A stretch of 64,000 nucleotides of DNA, taken from the NCBI RefSeq assembly GCF_023278185.1, contig NZ_CP066356.1, forward strand, positions 3,898,001 to 3,962,000, read 5' to 3'. The stretch is from Bradyrhizobium elkanii USDA 76 (lineage in GTDB: Bacteria; Pseudomonadota; Alphaproteobacteria; Rhizobiales; Xanthobacteraceae). A model generated the notes under the pieces. It saw only the letters and a list, made by a program, of their open reading frames with translations. It searched no databases and was not told the origin of the DNA. Both the position numbers and the translations under genes were made by a program. Positions 32,338-40,510 of this stretch are shown here, in pieces. Each line of letters starts with the position of its first letter. The stretch's first letter is position 1.

Positions 32338-32934
32338 TCAGTAGACGAGGTTCGTACCCGTCGGCTTTTCCAGTGCCGCCGCCAGCGTCCGATACTCATC
32401 GCAGTCGGTGCCACAGATCTCGGCGATCCGCTGCAGATGATACTGCGCCTGGTCGCGGTTTCCCTGTTCGATCTGCCACAGGCCGTAGTAGTTCCACGTC
32501 AGGACGTGGTTCGGATCGGCCTTGAGCGCACGTTCGTACCAGACTTGCGATTGCTTGTAGTCGCCGAGCTTGCGATAGGAATAGCCGATCAGGTTCGCGA
32601 CATCAGGATGATCGTCGCGGCCGAGCGCGTGCAACTGATCGATCGCGGCGTCGTAGTCGTTGCGTTCGTAGATTGTCGCATAGGCCGCGCGATAGCCGTC
32701 GCGGAGTGCCGGGTCTTCGAAGCCGGACTGCTTGACGGGTTTCTTGATCTTGTGCGTGGTCTTTCTGTCCTTCTGCTGGGGATAGGACGGCGCGGGAGTG
32801 CTGTAGCTCGATCCGTATGGGTCGCCACCGCCGCCTCCGCCGCCACCTCCGCCAGCCGCGATGGCGGTCTGCAGTGGGAACAGAATGATCGGCGCTGTCA
32901 GAAATGCCGCAAGCATCATCGGTGACTTGATCAT
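32338..32934 (-). CDS. secreted TPR protein with Gly-rich N-terminus, 198 aa
   Basis: GGGAGG five bases before ATG 32934 sets the start (MIKSPMMLAAFLTAPIILF). The signal peptide ends near AIAA and is followed directly by ten consecutive glycines, then a Pro/Ser-rich spacer. Two to three TPR-like helices pairs follow (YATIYERNDYDAAIDQLHAL, YSYRKLGDYKQSQVWYERAL, YYGLWQIEQGNRDQAQYHLQ), and CGTDCDEY near the C-terminus may form a disulfide. TPRs bind partner proteins, and here they would do so in the periplasm. The partner is unknown. Confidence 0.82.
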   Translation of the reverse strand: MIKSPMMLAAFLTAPIILFPLQTAIAAGGGGGGGGGGDPYGSSYSTPAPSYPQQKDRKTTHKIKKPVKQSGFEDPALRDGYRAAYATIYERNDYDAAIDQLHALGRDDHPDVANLIGYSYRKLGDYKQSQVWYERALKADPNHVLTWNYYGLWQIEQGNRDQAQYHLQRIAEICGTDCDEYRTLAAALEKPTGTNLVY

Positions 32935-33192
32935 GGACACCTCCCGATTTGACAAGGACAGTCATTGGCCTGAAGCACTAACTCCCGATCGCGAGAGACA
33001 TTCCGCGCGTTCCGAGAAATTGTTTGCCGAAGCGGCAATCGCACTGTCTCTTCGGGACGTTGCGCTCTCTCGCGCACGCTGGCTGAGTGTTTTGTTCGCG
33101 CCACCGGACATCGGAGTCGAAACTAACATCGGTGTTAGAATCGCACTCAAATGCTCAATGTCCATTTGCACCCCCGGCAAGAAGGACGATCG

Positions 33193-33579
33193 ATGATGAA
33201 GACGGAGCTCTCCGAGATCTACCGAAGCTACATCGCCTGTTTGAATCGCCAGGACTGGCCGCAACTCGGTCGGTTCGTTGACGAGGATGTGTGCCACAAC
33301 GGCCGACGGCTCGGATTATCCGGCTATCGCGAGATGCTGGAAGGGGACTTTCGCGACATCCCGGACCTTCGCTTCAACATCGAACTGCTGGTGTCGGATG
33401 CGTCCCATGTCGCGAGCCGGCTGGCGTTCGATTGTTCGCCGAAGGGACGATTTCTGGGCCTCGCTATCGACGGCAGACGCGTCTCGTTCGCCGAGAACGT
33501 GTTCTACGAATTCCGCGACGGGAAGATCGTGCAGGTCTGGTCGGTGATCGACAAGGCTGCGATCGAGGCCCAGCTGTAG
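33193..33579 (+). CDS. SnoaL-like ester cyclase family protein, 128 aa
   Basis: A small NTF2-fold protein of the SnoaL/ester cyclase family: YRSYIACLNRQDWPQLGRFV, then HNGRRLGLSGYREMLEGDFR, DIPDLRFNIELLVSD, ASRLAFDCSPKGRFLG, and FAENVFYEFRDGKIVQVWSV. The closing FxDGKIxxxWxxxD pattern is typical. ATG 33193 follows AGAAGGACGATCG. The fold serves cyclases, isomerases and hydrolases, so the reaction is unassigned. It is monocistronic. Confidence 0.85.
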   Translation: MMKTELSEIYRSYIACLNRQDWPQLGRFVDEDVCHNGRRLGLSGYREMLEGDFRDIPDLRFNIELLVSDASHVASRLAFDCSPKGRFLGLAIDGRRVSFAENVFYEFRDGKIVQVWSVIDKAAIEAQL

Positions 33580-33607
33580 CGGCGGCGCCTGGATCAGCGT
33601 GACGCCG

Positions 33608-35341
33608 CTACTTCCGCTCCAGATGCCAGGCGCCGTCCCAATCGGCCGCCGGCGGATCTTGCCTGAAGGCTGCGACGCGCGCCTTCATGGCGATCGACGG
33701 GCCGTCGCCGGGCGCCGCCGCCAGCGCCGCGGCGAAGGCTTGCTCGGCGTCATCCCAGCGGCGGTCGCGATAGGCGGCGAGACCGTCCGCGTAACGCTGC
33801 CGCAATTCGGTCTGCGCCGGCGTCAGTTCGTCCTTCTTGCCGAGGATCTCGAACACCGCGACCGGCTGGGTCTGCCCCATCACGACGAGACGATCGATCT
33901 CGCGCAGCTCGATCGTCGCCGCGCAAGCGGCCGCAGTGGCTTCCGAGATCAGGCTGCGGCTGCCGTAAAACTTGTTGGCGCCTTCCAGCCGCGAGGCGAG
34001 GTTCACGGTGTCGCCGAGCACCGTGTAGCTCATCATGAACTCGGAGCCGATGCTGCCGACCAGGGCCTCGCCGGTGGCGATCCCGATCCGGATGTCGCAA
34101 TCGGCCGGGATCACGCGCACGCCGAGCAGTTCCGGCAGATCCTTGCGCAGCTGGTTGACCTGGCCGATCATGTCGATGGCGGCAAGCGCGGCCAGATGGG
34201 TCTGCTCGGCTTCCTCGACGAAGGGCGCGCCCCAATAGGCCATGATGGCGTCGCCGATATATTTGTCGATGATGCCGCGATGCGCATGGACCGGCGCCGA
34301 CATCGTCGACAGATAGAGGTTCATGATCTTGACGAGGCCGCTCGGCGTCACGCCCTCGCTCAGGCTGGTGAAGCCCTTCATGTCGCAGAACATCACCGTC
34401 ATGACGCGGCGCTGTCCTTCGGTCGCGGCGATCGCCGGCTGTTCGAGCAGGCCCTCGGCGATCCGCGGATTGATGTAGCGGCCGAACGTCTCGCGAATGC
34501 GCTGGTTGTGGCGCAGCGTCTCGATCATGCGGTTGAAGGCGGCCGACAGCTGGCCGATCTCGTCCTGGGTCGTGATGGTGATGGCGCCGTCGAGGCGGCC
34601 GGCCTCGACCTCGCGGGTGCTTTCGAGCAGGCGCATCACCGGACGCGTGATGCCGCTGCCGACCAGCATCGCGAACACGAAGCCGAGGATCGCGGCAATC
34701 GCGGTCACGACGCCGGAGATGATGATCGCCCGCTGCTGGGCACTCATCACCTTCGCTGCGGCCGAAGCGACCTGCGCCAGCATGTCGGAACGGATGCCCT
34801 CGATCCTGGTGTTGAAGTCGTCGCGCAGGCCGTCGGCGCGGAGCGTGGTCGCTTTCGCCGCCGCAAAGTCCTTGGCGTCGATCTGCTCGAGCAGCGTCTT
34901 GTTCTCCGCGTTCAGCCGCATCAGGAGGTCGTTGACGGCATTGTCGATGCGGTCGTCGAGGCGTCCGAGCGCGGCGTTGTCGGATGGCGTCGAGGGATCG
35001 GCGATGATCGCATCGATCAACGTGCGCGCGGCGTCGGCCTCGCGCTTGATCAGGGGCTCGATCTCCTCGAAGGCCTTGCGCGCGCTTTCGTACCCGGAAT
35101 CCTCGCCCGGTGCCTGCATCTTCGCCATCATCATCCGGCGCATGGCGAGCGACCGCTCCAGCGCGCGGATGTTGACGCGGGCGAGATGGCCATAGGCAGG
35201 GATGTAGCGGTTGGTGAGCTCGTCGAGGAGATGGCCGACCTGGCCCGCCATCACCATCGACAGCAGCGAGGTGATCACCGCGAGGATGATGAGTCCCGCG
35301 GCAATGCCGACGATCTTCTGCCTGATCGAATTTCGAAACAT
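33608..35341 (-). CDS. membrane sensor class III adenylate/guanylate cyclase, 577 aa
   Basis: Two membrane segments (about residues 9-31 and 200-222) flank a periplasmic four-helix-type sensor. A HAMP linker follows (SGITRPVMRLLESTREVEAG), then a class III cyclase domain at about residues 310-490. Metal-binding Asp residues are in VMFCDMKGFTSLSEG and KYIGDAIMAYWGAP. LGDTVNLASRLEGANKFYGS completes the site. A short TPR-like tail ends the protein. It should make cyclic nucleotide in response to an envelope signal. ATG 35341 (MFRNSIRQKI) is chosen over GTG 35377. A cyclic-nucleotide/patatin effector is encoded 25 kb away. Confidence 0.88.
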   Translation of the reverse strand: MFRNSIRQKIVGIAAGLIILAVITSLLSMVMAGQVGHLLDELTNRYIPAYGHLARVNIRALERSLAMRRMMMAKMQAPGEDSGYESARKAFEEIEPLIKREADAARTLIDAIIADPSTPSDNAALGRLDDRIDNAVNDLLMRLNAENKTLLEQIDAKDFAAAKATTLRADGLRDDFNTRIEGIRSDMLAQVASAAAKVMSAQQRAIIISGVVTAIAAILGFVFAMLVGSGITRPVMRLLESTREVEAGRLDGAITITTQDEIGQLSAAFNRMIETLRHNQRIRETFGRYINPRIAEGLLEQPAIAATEGQRRVMTVMFCDMKGFTSLSEGVTPSGLVKIMNLYLSTMSAPVHAHRGIIDKYIGDAIMAYWGAPFVEEAEQTHLAALAAIDMIGQVNQLRKDLPELLGVRVIPADCDIRIGIATGEALVGSIGSEFMMSYTVLGDTVNLASRLEGANKFYGSRSLISEATAAACAATIELREIDRLVVMGQTQPVAVFEILGKKDELTPAQTELRQRYADGLAAYRDRRWDDAEQAFAAALAAAPGDGPSIAMKARVAAFRQDPPAADWDGAWHLERK

Positions 35342-35469
35342 GCCCAGCCCGGCCGCAGCTGCAATGAGCGGGTCCACCCCGCCGTGGCGGCCAGACAGCT
35401 AATAGAGTTCCGCGGGGCGCGGTGCAAGCGACCGGCGCCTGCCATCCCGTCCCAAGGCGGCGCCGGCGG

Positions 35470-36024
35470 CTAGCGCAGGCCTTCGTAGACCATCAGGCCG
35501 CGCGCGATGGCGAGCTTGCGCAGGGTCCGCGGCACGAACCGCTCCTGGGGATGCAGGTAACGCCATGAGGTCAGCACCAGGTCGTGCAGCCGGCTGACGT
35601 CGTCCTCGAACGGGGCGAGCAGGCCGGTGAGGCTCGCCGGCATATGGACGCGGGCGGTGAAGGGCAGCAGCAGCAATTCGAGATGCGCCTTGGCGCCGGC
35701 CTCGGTGGTGGCGGTGATGCCGGCGATGGCCGGCAGGGTCTCTTCGACGACGCAGGTGATGATGTCTTCGATCTCGCCGCGGCTCTCGCCGGCGAACAGG
35801 GCGGAAAAGCTCCGGTTCTTGAGATCGCAGCCGAGCAGGGCGGAGGTACGGGTGCCGGCGACGCGGAACGGAAAGCGGGTCTCGCCGTCATAGGACAGCA
35901 CGAAGATGTCGGACAGGAGGTCGCGGACCGCGGACGGCTCGAACTCACTCCTCTCAGGTGCACGTGCGTTGCCGCGCTTCGCATTCCAATAGGCGAAGAA
36001 CGCGCGGCTCGAGCTGTGTTTCAT
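35470..36024 (-). CDS. PAS_5-type PAS domain protein, 184 aa
   Basis: A single-domain cytoplasmic protein of the PAS_5 (PF07310-like) family common in alphaproteobacteria: AFFAYWNAKRGNARAPERSE, LSDIFVLSYDGETRFPFRVA, GTRTSALLGCDLKNRSFSAL. No output domain is attached, so it presumably senses and acts through partners. Its start codon lies at the left edge of a 486-base gene-free stretch. The cyclase gene lies downstream on the same strand, 128 bases away. Confidence 0.82.
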   Translation of the reverse strand: MKHSSSRAFFAYWNAKRGNARAPERSEFEPSAVRDLLSDIFVLSYDGETRFPFRVAGTRTSALLGCDLKNRSFSALFAGESRGEIEDIITCVVEETLPAIAGITATTEAGAKAHLELLLLPFTARVHMPASLTGLLAPFEDDVSRLHDLVLTSWRYLHPQERFVPRTLRKLAIARGLMVYEGLR

Positions 36025-36395
36025 CTAAACCTTGCCCGGCGCCTGTCTCAGCGGGACACATCTGTCCCGGTTTTGCTCAGGCGCCTTCCCTTCTCTGTTG
36101 TGCAGGGAAGGCTGTGCAGCGTCCATGCCGTGGCCGCGCTTTGGGCGGCTTATCGGCAGGTTTGTGTCGTTAACGTAAATTTAACTATGTCCTTGGCGCC
36201 CGCGGAACCTGTGGGTAGGGTCCGTGCGTTCCCGTTCGCGCCGACTGCCCCAAGCGCCGGCGCCGTTGGTACACAGGTGGCGTCAAACAGTTTGGTCACC
36301 GTGCGGGGAGGGGTGGGGATGTTCTCCCGATCCCTCCGGGGCACGAGAAGACCAGCCGATCAGGGAGGGCGTTCTCAGCGCCCTCCCTTTTCTTT
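36025..36395 (+). ncRNA. candidate small RNA ending at an intrinsic terminator
   Basis: The terminator GGGAGGGCG / CGCCCTCCC (36363-36371, 36379-36387) followed by TTTTCTTTT reads on the plus strand, yet no plus-strand gene precedes it. A possible promoter lies at about 36160-36190 (TTGTGT, about 17 bases, AACTAT). The body has further complementary runs, such as CGGGGAGGGGTGGGGAT against ATCCCTCCGGGG. This would give an RNA of about 200 nt. No known family was recognised. Boundaries are approximate, and no protein-coding potential is convincing. Between the terminator and 36510 I see only the leader of the rhomboid gene. Confidence 0.45.
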
Positions 36396-36396
36396 T
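36363..36396 (+). terminator. intrinsic terminator (plus strand)
   Basis: A 9-bp perfect GC-rich stem with a 7-base loop is followed by TTTTCTTTT. It lies 115 bases upstream of the rhomboid start, so it could also work as a leader attenuator for that gene. Confidence 0.7.
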
Positions 36397-36510
36397 GTCC
36401 CGATTCCGCGCTGCGCGACACCCGGTGTCCGATTTCGGGATTGTGCACTTGCACAGGGGTGCGAAAGCCGCCTATCTCTGATCCACCGCCGCATCGAGGT
36501 CGCCGACCCC

Positions 36511-37308
36511 TTGGACTCCCATCCCGAATCCCCGCTTGCGCCGCCGCCGGAGGCGCCGCGCGAGCCGATCCTGACCTTGCCGCCGGCGCTCACCGCCTAC
36601 ATCCTCCTGATCGCGGCGATCCATCTGCGGGTGCTGCTGCCGCCGGAGCTGGAGAACTGGACCATCGACGTCTTCGGCTTCATCCCGAAGCGCTACGATT
36701 CGACGCTGCTCGACATCACCTTTCCGGGCGGCGAGGGCGCCAAGGTCTGGACCTTCGTCACCTATTCGCTGCTGCACGCCAACCTCACCCATATCGGCTT
36801 CAACGTGCTGTGGCTGCTGCCGTTCGGCAGCGCGCTGGCGCGGCGCTTCGGTGCGCTGCGTTTCTTCGTCTTCATGGCGGTGACGGCGGCCGCCGGCGCG
36901 CTCGCGCATCTGTTGACCCATGAGCACGCGATTGCACCGATGATCGGAGCGTCGGCTTCGGTGTCGGGGACGATGGCGGCGGCGATCCGCTTTGCCTTCG
37001 TGAAGGGCAGCTTCCTGTCGTTCAGCCGTGGCGATGCCGAGGCGGCGGCCAGGGTGCCTGCGCTGTCGCTGTGGCGGGCACTGCGCAACGGACGGGTGCT
37101 CGCCTTCCTGGCGATCTGGTTCGGCGTCAACATCCTGTTCGGCGCCACCTCGCTGTCGCTCGGCGGCGAGGGCGCGAGCGTCGCCTGGCAGGCGCATATC
37201 GGCGGCTTCCTCGCCGGACTGCTGCTGTTCTCGTTGTTCGATCCGGTGCCGCGCACGCGGGACGATGCTGCAGATGCGTCGTCGGTGGATCAGTCGGGGC
37301 GCGTCTGA
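36511..37308 (+). CDS. rhomboid-family intramembrane serine protease, 265 aa
   Basis: An inner-membrane protease with six or more hydrophobic segments. Family landmarks: FVTYSLLHANLTHIGFNVLW (the conserved HxxxN region), MIGASASVSGTMAAA with the catalytic Ser (about residue 147), and AWQAHIGGFLAGLLLF with the catalytic His (about residue 229). No in-frame ATG lies near the N-terminus. TTG 36511 is the most sensible start, giving MDSHPESPLAPPPEAP and a Pro-rich cytoplasmic head. The ribosome site (GAGG, 11 bases away) is weak. Substrate unknown. Confidence 0.85.
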   Translation: MDSHPESPLAPPPEAPREPILTLPPALTAYILLIAAIHLRVLLPPELENWTIDVFGFIPKRYDSTLLDITFPGGEGAKVWTFVTYSLLHANLTHIGFNVLWLLPFGSALARRFGALRFFVFMAVTAAAGALAHLLTHEHAIAPMIGASASVSGTMAAAIRFAFVKGSFLSFSRGDAEAAARVPALSLWRALRNGRVLAFLAIWFGVNILFGATSLSLGGEGASVAWQAHIGGFLAGLLLFSLFDPVPRTRDDAADASSVDQSGRV

Positions 37309-37500
37309 TCGCCGCTTGCGGCGTGGATCGAATTCCTCCATCATCTTTGCGAAGCAGAAACAAAGCGGGCCGACAAATCGAGCCCTGCTACTCACCGCGC
37401 CCCGGAACCGAAATCGGCGCGGAACTGTTGATTGAAGACTCTGGCGAACAGGCTCGACCCCGCCCAAGGCGGGGCACGAGCGGATTCAGGGAGGCCGACA

Positions 37501-37929
37501 ATGACGGTACGTTCCATTCTCGATGCAAAAGGCCATCAGGTCATGAGCGTCGCGCCCGGCGCGAAGCTCTCGGCCGCGGTCAAGCTGCTCGGCGAGCGCA
37601 AGATCGGCGCGGTGCTGGTGATGGAGCAGGGCCGCATGGAGGGCGTGCTGTCGGAGCGCGACATCGTGCGCGTGCTCAGCGAGCGCGGCGCGGGCGCGCT
37701 GGACGAACCGGTTAGCGCTGTCATGACCAGGAAAGTCGTGAGCTGCCGCGAGTCCGATACCGTCAGCGGCATCATGGAGATGATGACCACGGGAAAATTC
37801 CGCCATCTTCCTGTCGTCGAGGACGGCAAGGTGGTCGGGCTGATCTCGATCGGCGACATCGTCAAGCGGCGCGTGGAGGAATATGAGCGCGAGCAGGAGG
37901 CGCTGCGCGACTACATCAAGACCGCCTGA
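37501..37929 (+). CDS. CBS-domain pair protein, 142 aa
   Basis: Two tandem CBS domains make up the whole protein: MTVRSILDAKGHQVMSVAPG, EGVLSERDIVRVLSERG, then VMTRKVVSCRESDTVSGIME and KVVGLISIGDIVKRRVEEYE. Such stand-alone Bateman modules bind adenosyl nucleotides and regulate partner proteins in the cytoplasm. The ATG at 37501 follows GGAGGCCGACA. The C-terminal helix is charged. It is convergent with the patatin gene, whose stop lies three bases after its own stop. The partner is not evident locally. Confidence 0.92.
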   Translation: MTVRSILDAKGHQVMSVAPGAKLSAAVKLLGERKIGAVLVMEQGRMEGVLSERDIVRVLSERGAGALDEPVSAVMTRKVVSCRESDTVSGIMEMMTTGKFRHLPVVEDGKVVGLISIGDIVKRRVEEYEREQEALRDYIKTA

Positions 37930-37932
37930 CTG

Positions 37933-38979
37933 CTACTTCCCGGTGCCGCCCGCGCCGCTCGACGGCGGCACCAGGATGTCGATCGCTTCCTCGATCGCGC
38001 TGATGGAGCGTTCGGCGGCGCGGATGCCGTGCGCGATCAGGTCGTCGGCGCGGTGGAAGTCGAACCAGCCGATCTGACCGACCCGCGGCGAGATCAGCAT
38101 GTCCGGCGGATCGCCGGCAAGGCGTGCGCGGGTGATGCGGTCCTGCATGATGTTGAAGGCGTCGACCATGACGCTCGAGATGCCGGGCCGGCTCGCGCTG
38201 CCGAAAAACTCCCGCTTCACGGTGCGTTCGGCGGAGAAGAAGCGGCCGAACCGGCGCTTCGGCGGCTCCGGCTCGAGCTCGGCGTCGGCCGTCACCGCAA
38301 CCGTCACCTCGGGCGCGGCCGACGGGCCGTGATTGTAGATCGTGGTCGAGTGCGCGAACACGTCGCTGGAGAGGTTCGCCGCAATGACGATCTCGGCGCC
38401 GAGCGCGCGCGCGGCCGAGACCGGCACCGGATTGACCAGCGCGCCGTCGACCAGCCAGCGGTCGCCGATCAGGACCGGCGCGAAGATGCCGGGCAGGGCG
38501 TAGGAGGCGCGCATGGCGTCGACCACGCGGCCCTGGGTCAGCCAGATCTCGTGCCCGGTGCGCACTTCGGTGGCGACACTGGCGAACTTGACCGTGAGGT
38601 CCTCGATCATGACCTGACCCAGCGCCGCCTCGATCTCGGCGGCCAGCTTGGCGCCGCGGATCAGACCTGAGCCGTTGAGGCGGATGTCGAGGTAGCCGAG
38701 CACGCTGCGCGGCTGCAGGCCGCGCGCCCACTGCTCCAGCGTCTCGATATGGCCGGCCGCGTAGGCGCCGCCGACCACGGAGCCGATCGAGGTGCCGACC
38801 ACGACATTGGGGACGATGCCGTGGGCCAGCAGGGTCTTGATGATGCCGATATGGGCGAAGCCGCGCGCGGCGCCGCCGCCGAGCGCAAGCCCGATGACCG
38901 GCCGGCGAACCGTACCCAGTCCTACCTTGTCGGGACCGTCGGAGCTCTTGTGGCCTCGGCCCATCCAGCTATCCAACAC
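37933..38979 (-). CDS. RssA-like patatin phospholipase, 348 aa
   Basis: A patatin-family acyl hydrolase of the RssA/NTE type: oxyanion loop GLALGGGAARGFAHIG (about residues 30-45), nucleophile VVGTSIGSVVGG (Ser about 64), and dyad Asp in WLVDGALVNPVPV. There is no signal peptide, so it is probably cytoplasmic and membrane-associated. GTG 38979 has GGAG seven bases upstream. It is the second patatin in the window. Unlike the one at 8605-10548 it has no cyclic-nucleotide domain. The 271 bases to the divergent gene at 39251 show no other feature. Confidence 0.88.
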   Translation of the reverse strand: MLDSWMGRGHKSSDGPDKVGLGTVRRPVIGLALGGGAARGFAHIGIIKTLLAHGIVPNVVVGTSIGSVVGGAYAAGHIETLEQWARGLQPRSVLGYLDIRLNGSGLIRGAKLAAEIEAALGQVMIEDLTVKFASVATEVRTGHEIWLTQGRVVDAMRASYALPGIFAPVLIGDRWLVDGALVNPVPVSAARALGAEIVIAANLSSDVFAHSTTIYNHGPSAAPEVTVAVTADAELEPEPPKRRFGRFFSAERTVKREFFGSASRPGISSVMVDAFNIMQDRITRARLAGDPPDMLISPRVGQIGWFDFHRADDLIAHGIRAAERSISAIEEAIDILVPPSSGAGGTGK

Positions 38980-39250
38980 GACAAATCTCCTGCCAGCGCG
39001 AGACTAGGCCGCGCAGCATGGCTGCGCCAGCGTCGTCCGTCTTCATGGTTATTCCCACAGGCATGATTCATGCCCGGGTGGTCCGCGGTAGGCAGGGAAT
39101 GTGACTGGACCGCGACGACAGGGCTAACATCGGCTTGATCGCGCGGTTCCAAATGGCGGACGCCGCCCGCCCGGACTGTGACAAAGCCTTGGACGCCGCC
39201 TGGATCCCCTTGGACGAAGGCTTGAATTTGCCGCGTTTTCGTTGAAAAGC

Positions 39251-40333
39251 ATGGTGATGACTTCGAGGGGCAACGGCATCGGCGGATGCGGGCGGGGCGT
39301 GCGGCTCCTTCCGCTGTTGACGCTTGCGGCATTTTTGCTGGCCCTGATCCCCGGTTCCGTATCCGCGCAGTTCTTCAGCGACCGGCCGCCGCCAATTCCG
39401 CCCGCCTCGGTCCCGGAGGTGCCGTCCGGTCCGGCGCTCAACCTGGCGCCGCCATCGGGCGGCGGTTCTGGGCCCGTTCTGCCCGGTCCGCTGAACCAGC
39501 AGACCATCGTCCAGCCCTCGATTGCAACGGTGCCGCCGGTGGTGGCAGCGCCGCCGGCCGGGTCGCCGGCCGCGGGGCAGGCGGTGCTGTCGCTGACGGC
39601 GCGGTACGGCAAGGACCTGCCGGTCATCAATGCCGGGCTGGTGTGGCGGGTGTTCGCCGACAAGCCTGACGACAACGGTACCTACAAGCTGATCCGCGAA
39701 GAGCGCGGGGCGACGCCCAACGTGGTGCTGCCGCCCGGCAACTATGTCGTCCATGTCGCGCTCGGCCTCGTCAGCGCGGTGCGCGCCGTCAGCCTGAAGT
39801 CGGAGACCGACCGCGAGTCCTTCGTGCTGCCTGCCGGGGGCCTGCGGATCGAGGGCCGGGTCGGCAGCAGCAAGATCCCCGCCAACCAGATCTCGTTTGC
39901 GATCTACAAGGGCAGCCAGTTCGACGGCTCGGACCGCGGACCAATGGTGCCGAACGTTGCCGCCGGCGACGTCGTGCTGCTGCCCGAGGGCACCTACTAC
40001 ATCGTCTCCAACTATGGCGACGCCAACTCGGTGGTGCGCTCCGACATTCGCGTCGCGGCGGGCAAGCTGACCGACGTCACCGTTACCCATCGCGCCGCCG
40101 TCATCACCCTCAAGCTGGTCAGCGAGCGGGGCGGCGAGGCGCTGGCCAACACCGCCTGGTCGGTGATCACGCCGGGCGGCGACGTGATCAAGGAATCGAT
40201 CGGCGCGTTCCCGCGCGTCGTGCTCTCCGAAGGCGAGTATCGCGCGATCGCCAAGAACGAAGGCAAGGTGTTCGAGCGTCCCTTCAACGTCGTCAACGGC
40301 GTCGATGGCGAAGTCGAGGTCGTGGCGCGCTGA
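39251..40333 (+). CDS. secreted protein of unknown function, about 360 aa
   Basis: A signal peptide is clear (LLPLLTLAAFLLALIPGSVSA). A Pro/Ala-rich spacer covers residues 25-110. Three beta-rich modules of similar style follow (ARYGKDLPVINAGLVWRVFA, FAIYKGSQFDGSDRGPMVP, TWSVITPGGD-like repeats with GTYYIVSNYGDANSVVRSDI and LSEGEYRAIAKNEGK). They resemble carbohydrate-binding or Ig-like envelope modules, but I recognise no named domain. Starts at TTG 39242, ATG 39251 or ATG 39257 are all possible. None has a strong ribosome site. It is probably periplasmic. Confidence 0.72.
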   Translation: MVMTSRGNGIGGCGRGVRLLPLLTLAAFLLALIPGSVSAQFFSDRPPPIPPASVPEVPSGPALNLAPPSGGGSGPVLPGPLNQQTIVQPSIATVPPVVAAPPAGSPAAGQAVLSLTARYGKDLPVINAGLVWRVFADKPDDNGTYKLIREERGATPNVVLPPGNYVVHVALGLVSAVRAVSLKSETDRESFVLPAGGLRIEGRVGSSKIPANQISFAIYKGSQFDGSDRGPMVPNVAAGDVVLLPEGTYYIVSNYGDANSVVRSDIRVAAGKLTDVTVTHRAAVITLKLVSERGGEALANTAWSVITPGGDVIKESIGAFPRVVLSEGEYRAIAKNEGKVFERPFNVVNGVDGEVEVVAR

Positions 40334-40510
40334 CGTCCGACCGGCCTGCATTTCATGCAGCTGTCATAGTCTCTAATGTGAACTAACCATCGCGCGAATT
40401 TGAGCCGTCATAATCGCTCGCGGCGATACCGGGCCTGCCTATTTTTGCACGACGTTAAGCCGCGGCATGACTTGGATGCCGTGGGGACTAGTGTTTGCGT
40501 GGGGCGTGCC

